NCBI GenBank assembly: GCA_902790625.1
Contig: CADASP010000033.1
Coordinates: forward strand, 1 to 43,208
Direction: 5' to 3'
Source of the DNA: an uncultured Prevotellaceae bacterium
GTDB taxonomy: Bacteria > Bacteroidota > Bacteroidia > Bacteroidales > Bacteroidaceae
DNA: 43,208 nt
Numbering within the stretch: position 1 is the stretch's first letter; each line of letters opens with the position of its first letter. Of the stretch, positions 31,526 through 38,850 are shown piece by piece. The position numbers and the translations under genes are program-made. A model generated the notes under the pieces. The model was not told the origin of the DNA. It searched no databases and was given only the letters and a program-made list of their open reading frames with translations.

Positions 31526-33811
31526 TTACTTGAAGAGGCTTTGGGCCATCTGATGGAGCGCACGACGCCAGGTGAGGAACTCGTGGCCCGTGCCCTGAGA
31601 GACATGGCCCTCGGCGTTGAAGCCAGCGGCCTTCAGGGCCTCCACTGCCGACTTGATGCCATCGGGGTTCTCCTTCGAGCCAGTGCCCATGAAGATGTAC
31701 TTCACCTGGTTCTTGTCCTTAATCTCGTCGGGGTTGTAGGTACCGCCGCTAAGCAATCCGTAGTAGGCGAACATCTCGGGACGGCGCAGGGTGATGGTGT
31801 GGGTCTCCATGCCACCCATCGACAGGCCAGCCATGGCGCGAGCGTCCTTCTTGGCGATGGTCTTGAAGTTGCTATCGATGTAGGGCACCAGCTCGTCGCA
31901 GAGCACCTTCTCGAAGTCCTGGGCGGTGAAGCCTCCGAGGCCACCAAACTGGATGTTGTTGGTCATGCCGTAGGTGCACACCACGATGAAGGGCTTAATC
32001 TTGCCCTCGGCAATCAGGTTGTCCATGATGAGGTTGGCGTGCCCCTGTGTCATCCATGCGGTCTCGTCCTCGCCCCAGCCATGTTGCAGATAGAGCACGG
32101 GGTACTTGGCTTTCTTGTCCTTGTCGTAGGTGGGCGGTGTGTAGACGAACGCGCGGCGGAACTGCTTGGTGCTCTCGCTCCAGAAGAAGACCTGCGACAC
32201 CTTGCCGTGAGGCACGTTCTTCATGGCGTAGAAGTCGCGGTCGTGGGCGGGAATCTCGATGCCGCTCTCCCAGCGGGTAGAGCCATAGTAGTTGTTGGTG
32301 CCGGGGTCGTTGAACTTGCCGCCATCGATGGTGATGTTATAGTAATGGAAACCTTCGTCCATGGGTCCAGCCGTGGTGCCAACCCATGAGCCGTCGTAGG
32401 TCTTGCTGAGCTTAGTACCGCCCTGACCACCCAGTCCGAGGCTGACGCTGACGGCCTGAGCATCGGGAGCTTCGATGCGGAAGCGGGCATAGCCCTGCGA
32501 GTTCACCTGGGGATATTGCTGACCGGGCTGGTTGAGCTCGGAGGGCACGAAATCCTCCTTCACGCCGGGCTGCTCGGGGAAGGCGCGGCTGGCATCAAAC
32601 GGCGGGCGCTGCTGGCCGAAGCCACCAGGGCCTCCCTGGCCACGACGACGATTTTGACCCTGACCGGGGCCTCCCTGGCCGAAGCCACCCTGACGGTTGC
32701 CACCCTGGCCGAAGCCACCCTGTGGGCGGGGCTGGCGAGCTGGACGCTTGGGCATATCCCACTTGGGGGCCTTCATATCCTTGATATACTCATAGGCCAG
32801 CTTGGGCTTGTACTCAGCATCCCAAGGCAGGGGATAGTTGTTCTGTCCGAGCCATGAGTCACGGTCGCCGAGGTTCCAGAAGGTGACGCAATCGATGACG
32901 TCCTTGTGCTTGCGGAACACGCGGAAGCAACGGGCATACTGGTCGGCCAGGTGCTGCTTCACCGAGTCGGTGACGTTGACGCCCTCGCGGCTGAAGCGCA
33001 GACCGCCACCCATCTCCTCGTTGACGCGGATGTCGAACTCGGTGATGTGGATGTGCTTCACGATGGTCTTGAACAATGTGATGGCCGAGTCGAGGCGGGC
33101 TTCAGAGGGATAATAGATGTTATAGTGGGCCTGCATGCCGATGCCGTCGATGGGCACACCCTTCTCCTTCATCTTCTTCACCATATTATATATACGGTCG
33201 CGCTTGTGGGGGTCCACGGTGCTATAGTCGTTGTAGAACAGCAGGGCGTTGGGGTCGGCCTCGCGGGCAAACTGGAATGCCTTCTCGATGAACTCATCGC
33301 CGCAGAGGCGGTACATGGGCGACTGGCGGTAGGGGTCGGTGGCGTTGGCATTGTCCTCCATGGCCTCGTTCACCACGTCCCAGCAGTAGATGACATCCTT
33401 ATAGCGCGAGACGACGGCATGAATGTGCTTTCTCATGCGCTCGTAGAACACCTCCTTGGTGGGGTTGTCGCCCAGCATCCAGCGGCCAATCTGCGAGTGC
33501 CACATCAGGCAATGTCCGCGCAGCTTGATGCCGTTCTGGCGTGCAAAGTTGGCAATGCGGTCGGCATTCTCCCAGTTGAACTGTCCCTCCTGCGGCTCGG
33601 TGGGCTCGGGCTTCATGTCGTTCTCAGCGGTCATGCTGTTGAACTCGCGCTTGATGAGCGCCTGCTGCTCGGGATTAGTCACGTTGCGTTGGTTCACTGC
33701 GACGCCAATCATGAAGTAGTCCTTGTAGACGTCCTTCAGTCCTTGGGCAAAGGAGGCTGTGCTGCCCATGCAGCAGAGCGCCAGTGCCAACAGAATCTTT
33801 TTTGTGTTCAT
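31526..33811 (-). CDS. Bifunctional GH10 endo-xylanase / CE1-type feruloyl esterase (Xyn10D-Fae1A-like)
   Basis: A 761-residue secreted enzyme with a signal peptide (cleavage near SFA-QG, res 22). Residues 25-345 are a GH10 barrel with acid/base Glu149 (WDVVNEAM) and nucleophile Glu258 (HITEFDIR). A linker at about 359-402 is unusually rich in Gly, Gln, Arg and Phe (GGFGQGG repeats). Residues about 435-500 are an E-set/CBM48-like beta domain, and 535-761 a CE1-type esterase with Ser664 in GLSMGG and His743 in QGTGHEF. The same order is known from Prevotella ruminicola Xyn10D-Fae1A, which cuts arabinoxylan and removes ferulate; the activities here are inferred from that. It is a single gene with its own promoter, without SusC/SusD neighbours in the window. 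Confidence 0.93.
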   Translation of the reverse strand: MNTKKILLALALCCMGSTASFAQGLKDVYKDYFMIGVAVNQRNVTNPEQQALIKREFNSMTAENDMKPEPTEPQEGQFNWENADRIANFARQNGIKLRGHCLMWHSQIGRWMLGDNPTKEVFYERMRKHIHAVVSRYKDVIYCWDVVNEAMEDNANATDPYRQSPMYRLCGDEFIEKAFQFAREADPNALLFYNDYSTVDPHKRDRIYNMVKKMKEKGVPIDGIGMQAHYNIYYPSEARLDSAITLFKTIVKHIHITEFDIRVNEEMGGGLRFSREGVNVTDSVKQHLADQYARCFRVFRKHKDVIDCVTFWNLGDRDSWLGQNNYPLPWDAEYKPKLAYEYIKDMKAPKWDMPKRPARQPRPQGGFGQGGNRQGGFGQGGPGQGQNRRRGQGGPGGFGQQRPPFDASRAFPEQPGVKEDFVPSELNQPGQQYPQVNSQGYARFRIEAPDAQAVSVSLGLGGQGGTKLSKTYDGSWVGTTAGPMDEGFHYYNITIDGGKFNDPGTNNYYGSTRWESGIEIPAHDRDFYAMKNVPHGKVSQVFFWSESTKQFRRAFVYTPPTYDKDKKAKYPVLYLQHGWGEDETAWMTQGHANLIMDNLIAEGKIKPFIVVCTYGMTNNIQFGGLGGFTAQDFEKVLCDELVPYIDSNFKTIAKKDARAMAGLSMGGMETHTITLRRPEMFAYYGLLSGGTYNPDEIKDKNQVKYIFMGTGSKENPDGIKSAVEALKAAGFNAEGHVSQGTGHEFLTWRRALHQMAQSLFK

Positions 33812-33926
33812 GTGTTGAAATGTTGGTTTTAGTTACAAATAGAATATTTTGTGCAAAGTTAGTCAATTATGTTTGCAAGCGTCTTTTCGTATGTAACAAA
33901 AACTTTTGATTTCAACACATGAACAC
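33804..33926. repeat. Start-codon region of the xylanase gene repeated in inverse orientation
   Basis: ATTTCAACACATGAACAC occurs on the minus strand at 33821-33804, across the xylanase start, and on the plus strand at 33909-33926, an exact 18-bp inverted pair around the promoter. The plus copy opens a frame (ATG 33919) of 74 codons with no family resemblance, probably non-functional. Confidence 0.6.
33854..33861 (-). promoter_or_regulatory. Promoter -7 box of the xylanase-esterase gene
   Basis: Minus-strand TAACTTTG fits TAnnTTTG and lies 42 bp upstream of the ATG at 33811. Confidence 0.55.
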
Positions 33927-34161
33927 GTTTTTAGCCAAAATATTGAAACTGTATTGCAGCAGAGCTTGTCTCAACCAGCGGCTGCGAACGGCATCGCGCC
34001 ATCAATTGATGGCAGCATACCAGGCCATGCGCTTGATGTCCTCGTTGTACTTTTCTGCAAAAACAAGCTCTCTTTCGTGCCATGTTGTCTTTGCTCTGTG
34101 TAATGATAACTGCTCAGCGTCAATTGCACTTCTTTGCGGATAATCATTCCGTGATGAATAT
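33927..34161. other. Gene-free stretch between the xylanase gene and pnp
   Basis: I see no recognisable gene here. It includes the small palindrome CATCAATTGATG near 33999-34010 and, at 34134-34147, an inverted copy of the 14-mer AATGATTATCCGCA also present at 13417-13430. Confidence 0.5.
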
Positions 34162-34229
34162 AGGATAAAAACAAATTACCCTAACTGACCTTTCTCTCTC
34201 AGATGGGGGGGAGGCAAGGTCAATTAGGG
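34162..34229 (-). terminator. Rho-independent terminator of pnp
   Basis: On the minus strand CCCTAATTGACCTT (34229-34216) pairs with AAGGTCAGTTAGGG (34192-34179), 13 of 14 bp, followed by TTTGTTTTTAT (34175-34165). It lies 25 bp past the pnp stop codon. Confidence 0.7.
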
Positions 34230-34253
34230 CAGTTCGTTTCTATATGATACTAT

Positions 34254-36632
34254 TTAGAAGTCCATGTGGTCCAGTGCGTCGCTGAAGTCGCGCGGCTCGC
34301 GGTTCTGCTGCGGGTCGTGGTACTCCTCGTCGTGACGGCGCTCGGGACGCTCACCGCGCTCGGGGCGGGGCTGACGGCGGTCGCCGCGGTCGCCACGGTC
34401 CTGACGCGGCTGACGGCGCTCACCACGCTCAGGACGCTCGGGGCGCTCGCGACGTGCGGAACGCTCCACATAGCCCTCGGGCTTCGGGATGAGCACACGG
34501 TGCGACAGCTTGTACTTGCCCGTCTTCGGGTCGATCTCAAGCAGCTTCACCGTAATCTTGTCGCCCTCCTTGATGCCGGCTTCCTCCACGGTCTCCAGGC
34601 GCTTCCAGTCGATTTCGCTGATGTGCAGCAGACCGTCCTTGCCCGGCATAATCTCCACGAAGCAGCCGTAAGGCATGATGGAGCGCACGGTGCCCTCGTA
34701 GACCTCGCCCACCTCGGGCACGGCCACGATGGCGCGAATCTTGCGCACGGCAGCGTCGATGCACTCCTTGTTGGGGCCGCTGACCTGCACCTTGCCCACG
34801 CCGTCGGTCTCGTCGATGGTGATGACGGTGTTGGTGTCCTCCTGCATCTGCTGGATGATCTTTCCGCCCGGGCCAATGACGGCGCCGATGAACTCCTTGG
34901 GGATGTCGAAAGCCTCGATGCGGGGCACCTGCGGCTTGAAGTCGGGACGCGGCTCGGCGATGGTCTCCACCAGCTTGTCCAGGATGTGCTCGCGGCCAGC
35001 CTTGGCCTGCATCAGGGCTTTCTCCAGGATGTCGAAGCTCAGTCCGTCGCACTTGATATCCATCTGCGTGGCGGTGAGGCCGTCGCGGGTGCCAGTGGTC
35101 TTGAAGTCCATGTCGCCCAGATGGTCCTCGTCGCCAAGGATGTCGCTCAGCACGGCATATTTCTCTTCACCAGGATTCTTGATGAGTCCCATGGCGATGC
35201 CGCTCACGGGCTTCTTCATGGGCACGCCGGCATCCATCAGGGCGAGCGTTCCGGCGCAGACGGTAGCCATCGAGCTGGAGCCGTTCGACTCGAGCACCTG
35301 GCTCACGAGGCGCACGGTGTAGGGGAAGTCTTCGGGAATCTGACCCTTCAGTCCGCGCCATGCCAGGTGGCCATGGCCAATCTCGCGGCGGCCTGTGCTG
35401 CGCTGAGCCTTAGCCTCGCCGGTGCAGAAGGGTGGGAAGTTATAGTGCAGCAGGAAGCGCATGTAGCTCTTGTCGAGCACATCGTCCACCAGCTTCTCGT
35501 CGAGCTTCGTGCCCAGCGTGCAGGTGCCTAAGGCCTGGGTCTCGCCGCGGGTGAAGATGCTGCTTCCGTGAGGCATGGGCAGCGGGCTGACCTCGCACCA
35601 GATGGGGCGGATCTCATCGGTCTTGCGGCCGTCGAGGCGGATGCCCTCGTCGAGGATGCAGCGGCGCATGGCATCGCGCTCCACATCGTTGTAGTAGCGG
35701 TCCATCATGGCTGCGTAGTCATCGTCGGAGATTTCGGTCTCCGAGGGAGATGCCTCGGACACAGCGGCGGCACGCTCGGCGAAGAACTTCTCCTTGAAGT
35801 CGGCGAGCAGCTTCTCGAAGGCGTCGGCGCGCTCGTGCTTCTCCAGTGCCTGCTTGGTGATGTCGTAGGCGGGCTGGTAGAGCTCGCGGTTCATGCGGGC
35901 ACGCAGCTCCTCGTCGTTCACCTCGTGGCAGTACTCGCGTTTCACGTCAGTGCCCAGCTCCTTGCTCAGCTCGGCCTGCAGCTCGCACATGGGCTTGATG
36001 GCCACCATGGCGGCCTTCAGGGCACCGAGCAGGTCTTGCTCAGAAACCTCCTTCATCTCGCCTTCCACCATCATGATGTTGTCGGCAGAGGCACCCACCA
36101 TGATGTCCATGTCGGCATGCTTCATCTGCTGGAAGGTGGGGTTGATGACATACTCGCCGTTGATGCGGGCAACGCGGACCTCCGAGATGGGGCACTCGAA
36201 GGGAATATCCGAGCACTGCAGGGCAGCCGATGCTGCGAAGCCGGCAAGTGCGTCGGGCTGGTCAACGCCATCGGCAGAGAGCAGCATGACGTTGACATAC
36301 ACTTCGGCGTGATAGTTGGCGGGGAACAATGGGCGCAGCACGCGGTCCACCAGTCGGCTGGTCAGGATCTCGCTGTCGCCAGGCTTGCCTTCGCGGCGGG
36401 TGAAGCCGCCAGGGAAGCGGCCTGCGGCAGAGTACTGCTCGCGATAATCAACTTGCAAAGGCATGAAATCGGTTCCGGGAACGGCATCTTTTGCGGCACA
36501 AACAGTGGCCAGGAGTACGGTGTTGTTCATGCGGAGAACAACGCTGCCGTCGGCCTGTTTTGCCACTTTCCCGGTTTCAATGGTGATGGTCCTTCCATCA
36601 GCCAGTTGAAGGGTCTTTGTAATTACGTTCAT
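34254..36632 (-). CDS. pnp: Polyribonucleotide nucleotidyltransferase (PNPase) with Arg-rich tail
   Basis: A 792-residue 3'-5' phosphorolytic exoribonuclease, trimeric, cytosolic. The start MNVITKTLQLADG at 36632 is used; the frame extends upstream without a plausible start. There are two RNase PH domains (PGTDFMPLQVDYREQYSAAGRFPGGFTRREGK in the first; RREIGHGHLAWRGL and the DILGDEDHLGDMDFK acidic site in the second), then KH (EFIGAVIGPGGKIIQQMQEDT) and S1 (GEVYEGTVRSIMPYGCFVEIMPGKDGLLHISEI). After about residue 725 comes a low-complexity tail of RPERGERR and QDRGDRGDRR repeats ending in an acidic DFSDALDHMDF. Such tails occur in Bacteroidota PNPases and may bind RNA. It is a single transcription unit. 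Confidence 0.97.
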   Translation of the reverse strand: MNVITKTLQLADGRTITIETGKVAKQADGSVVLRMNNTVLLATVCAAKDAVPGTDFMPLQVDYREQYSAAGRFPGGFTRREGKPGDSEILTSRLVDRVLRPLFPANYHAEVYVNVMLLSADGVDQPDALAGFAASAALQCSDIPFECPISEVRVARINGEYVINPTFQQMKHADMDIMVGASADNIMMVEGEMKEVSEQDLLGALKAAMVAIKPMCELQAELSKELGTDVKREYCHEVNDEELRARMNRELYQPAYDITKQALEKHERADAFEKLLADFKEKFFAERAAAVSEASPSETEISDDDYAAMMDRYYNDVERDAMRRCILDEGIRLDGRKTDEIRPIWCEVSPLPMPHGSSIFTRGETQALGTCTLGTKLDEKLVDDVLDKSYMRFLLHYNFPPFCTGEAKAQRSTGRREIGHGHLAWRGLKGQIPEDFPYTVRLVSQVLESNGSSSMATVCAGTLALMDAGVPMKKPVSGIAMGLIKNPGEEKYAVLSDILGDEDHLGDMDFKTTGTRDGLTATQMDIKCDGLSFDILEKALMQAKAGREHILDKLVETIAEPRPDFKPQVPRIEAFDIPKEFIGAVIGPGGKIIQQMQEDTNTVITIDETDGVGKVQVSGPNKECIDAAVRKIRAIVAVPEVGEVYEGTVRSIMPYGCFVEIMPGKDGLLHISEIDWKRLETVEEAGIKEGDKITVKLLEIDPKTGKYKLSHRVLIPKPEGYVERSARRERPERPERGERRQPRQDRGDRGDRRQPRPERGERPERRHDEEYHDPQQNREPRDFSDALDHMDF

Positions 36633-36693
36633 CTGTGTTAAAAAAACATCTAAAAAATAAATAAAACTGCGCCCGTTGGCGCAAAACAACGTG

Positions 36694-36701
36694 CAAAGGT
36701 A
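36694..36701 (-). promoter_or_regulatory. pnp promoter -7 box
   Basis: Minus-strand TACCTTTG lies 61 bp upstream of the pnp ATG. The region 36702-36880 beyond it shows no gene, only short direct repeats (GGAGTTGCA at 36835-36856). Confidence 0.65.
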
Positions 36702-36880
36702 CTCATTAATATATAAATAAAAGAAGAAAGCTGAAAGTTTTTTGATTTTTTGAGTATTTCGGCTCTTCCTTTTAGGGTTCTATGCGTTTTCGTGTGGGTA
36801 GCAGCTTTAGCCTACATTGTTCATAGAAATGATTTGGAGTTGCAGGAGTTGCAGGAGTTCAGACGATAGTAAAAGCTATT

Positions 36881-37020
36881 GACAAACAGGGAACGGGAGG
36901 CACCGCAGAGGGAAAAGGGGCGTGCTTTTTAGGTTGGCAGCGGGCGGGGACATCATTGGCAGCGGCCGCTGCCAATGATGGCAGCGAACGCCGCCATGAA
37001 TGGCAGCGGCCGCTGCCAAC
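36881..37020 (+). repeat. Dispersed repeat C, copy 2, with two GGCAGCGGCCGCTGCC palindromes
   Basis: 36881-36983 matches 24445-24547 at about 95%. This copy carries the 16-bp palindrome twice (36959-36974 and 37002-37017). It ends just before the shortened M56 gene and may mark the point where that gene lost its 5' part. Confidence 0.8.
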
Positions 37021-37103
37021 CGGTGGGAGGTGAGAGGATACTTCTTCCGCTTCATTTTTCATCATTTTCATTTCTGGAGGGTGGCACCAGGAGTCTCAGC
37101 ACG

Positions 37104-38603
37104 ATGGAAAAAGTAGCCGTTGTCTTGCTGGTGATGTACATGCTGTATGTCTTGATACAGCTCACAGGATGGGCCAAGTCGATTGTGAAGATGCTGCGGT
37201 TCATTCATGGCAAACGCCGTCGCAGGATAGGCCGGTGGGCATGGATGGTGGAACACGATGGCGAATACGGGCCTTTCAGCTGGATGAACTGCATTGTCAT
37301 ATCGTCGCACGAACAGGGATTCGGACGCAGAGCCAGCATGCGGCACGAACTGGCGCACATTGCGCTGCTGCACCATCTGGACCTCGTGCTGCTGATGCTG
37401 TGTGTCATCATCAACCCAGCGTGCTGGCTTGTCATGAAAGAACTCAAAATAGTACACGAATACGAAGCCGACGATGAAGTGGTAAATCATTACAGGATTC
37501 CAAACCATGACTATCAGCGACTTTTACTTTTGCGGACAGTGGGAGCGGAGGCCTACGCACTCGCCAGTTCGTTTAACCTCAACATTAAAAAACGAATCAT
37601 GATGATGAAGAAAAAACAATCACACTGGTGGCGCATGATATGGATTGCCGTCACCATCCCACTCGTCGGTTTCACGCTCATGGCTTTCTCCAAGCCAAAG
37701 GAAGTATTGAAAGAAGCCGTCGACAACAGCGTCAAAATCATCGAGCAGCCCATCGCCGAGGTGCTGAAGGCAGAAGAAAGCACAGCAACACCCTTGGACC
37801 CAGTCGCGCCTGTTGTGGTGAAGCCACAACGCATCGAGCAGCAACCAGACCAAAAGCCTGGCGACATCATTACCGGCACCGTGAGCGATGAAAAGGGGCA
37901 GCCCCTGCAACTGGCCAACATTGTGGAAGAAGACGAGTACCACCGCATCGTGGCCCATACAACTACCGACATAAACGGCAGGTTCACAATCAAGGTGGCC
38001 AACCCCCAGCATAAGCTACGCATCACCTACGTGGGATGTCAGAGCAAGACACTCGACATCAGCGGCAACAAGATGGACGTGGTGCTGAAGGCGAACATGA
38101 AGATGAATGACATTCAGGTGGTGGGTTATCCCGACAGCATCGACCTCAACAGCCCACGCTATAAGGAGCAAAACATGAACGAAGGGGGCGACAACACCTT
38201 CAATCTCGTTGAGCAGGCACCTTCGTTCCCCGGTGGTTATGGAGAGCTGATGAACTATCTGAGTCGCAACCTTCGCTATCCTCCAGTAGCCAGGGAGATG
38301 CGTGTGGAGGCCGAAATCCTGGTGCAGTTTACGGTCGACAAGACGGGGTTCGTGCGTCTTCCGCATGCCAATTCCACCACATCCAAGACACCACTCGTCA
38401 CTCAGGAAACGGCGAATGCTGCCAGAGAAGGCGATGAAGAAGCCTTGGAGGCCATGAGAAACTACCACGACGCCGTTGATGCCCTGAAAGAGGAAGCCAT
38501 CCACGTGGTGCGCAGCATGCCCCGATGGGAACCTGGCCGACAGAACGGGAAAAGGGTGGAGACTACTTACACGCTGCCCATCAACTTCAAGCTGAACCAA
38601 TGA
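37104..38603 (+). CDS. Shortened BlaR1-type M56 metallopeptidase with TonB C-terminal domain
   Basis: A 499-residue membrane protein. HELAH (res about 83-87) is the zinc motif, HEYEAD the downstream Glu region, both typical of M56/BlaR1 peptidases. Hydrophobic segments are VAVVLLVMYMLYVLIQ at the very start, LVLLMLCVIINPACWLVM, and WIAVTIPLVGFTLMAF near 195. The first two or so membrane helices usual in this family (about 80-90 residues) are missing, and no blaI-type repressor gene precedes it. After the membrane part come a carboxypeptidase-regulatory-like fold (about 265-335, ITGTVSDEKGQPLQLANI) and a TonB C-terminal domain (PSFPGGYGELMNYLSRN to the end). The start Met at 37104 is uncertain; the frame runs back into repeat C. 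It may be a decayed gene or a functional short version. Confidence 0.75.
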   Translation: MEKVAVVLLVMYMLYVLIQLTGWAKSIVKMLRFIHGKRRRRIGRWAWMVEHDGEYGPFSWMNCIVISSHEQGFGRRASMRHELAHIALLHHLDLVLLMLCVIINPACWLVMKELKIVHEYEADDEVVNHYRIPNHDYQRLLLLRTVGAEAYALASSFNLNIKKRIMMMKKKQSHWWRMIWIAVTIPLVGFTLMAFSKPKEVLKEAVDNSVKIIEQPIAEVLKAEESTATPLDPVAPVVVKPQRIEQQPDQKPGDIITGTVSDEKGQPLQLANIVEEDEYHRIVAHTTTDINGRFTIKVANPQHKLRITYVGCQSKTLDISGNKMDVVLKANMKMNDIQVVGYPDSIDLNSPRYKEQNMNEGGDNTFNLVEQAPSFPGGYGELMNYLSRNLRYPPVAREMRVEAEILVQFTVDKTGFVRLPHANSTTSKTPLVTQETANAAREGDEEALEAMRNYHDAVDALKEEAIHVVRSMPRWEPGRQNGKRVETTYTLPINFKLNQ

Positions 38604-38675
38604 CGACCAATAGCTGGGCTATTAGGTCATAGATTCAGGTTTCGCCGCTTCGCTTGCGAAGAACTTTCAGGAGTA

Positions 38676-38806
38676 AAGGAGTATAGAAGATGTGGAGGTA
38701 AAGTAGAATAGATACTCAACCTTAGTCTTCGCACTTCTCTTGCAGGTTCTGAGAGCAGTAGAGTATTCTACTTTACTACTTTGCCTCCTCCACTCTTCCG
38801 CTCCTT
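38676..38806. repeat. Large imperfect fold-back between the M56 gene and mutS2
   Basis: 38676-38717 (AAGGAGTATAG...TACTC) is partly complementary to 38761-38806 (GAGTATTCTACTTTACTAC...CTCCTT) over about 40 bp with small gaps. It lies between two convergent genes and may terminate both. The rest of 38604-38850 shows nothing else. Confidence 0.6.
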
Positions 38807-38850
38807 CATATATATAATAAGGAGACGGTTCGTGGGGAGAAGGCGAGAAA

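Noticed and set aside
30479..32389. A 636-codon plus-strand frame across cobT and the xylanase gene
   Set aside because: It overlaps two strongly supported genes and a hairpin, has no recognisable domain and is a frame shadow.
33919..34143. A 74-codon frame starting at the mirrored xylanase start sequence
   Set aside because: No signal peptide or family likeness; it begins only because the inverted 18-mer carries an ATG.
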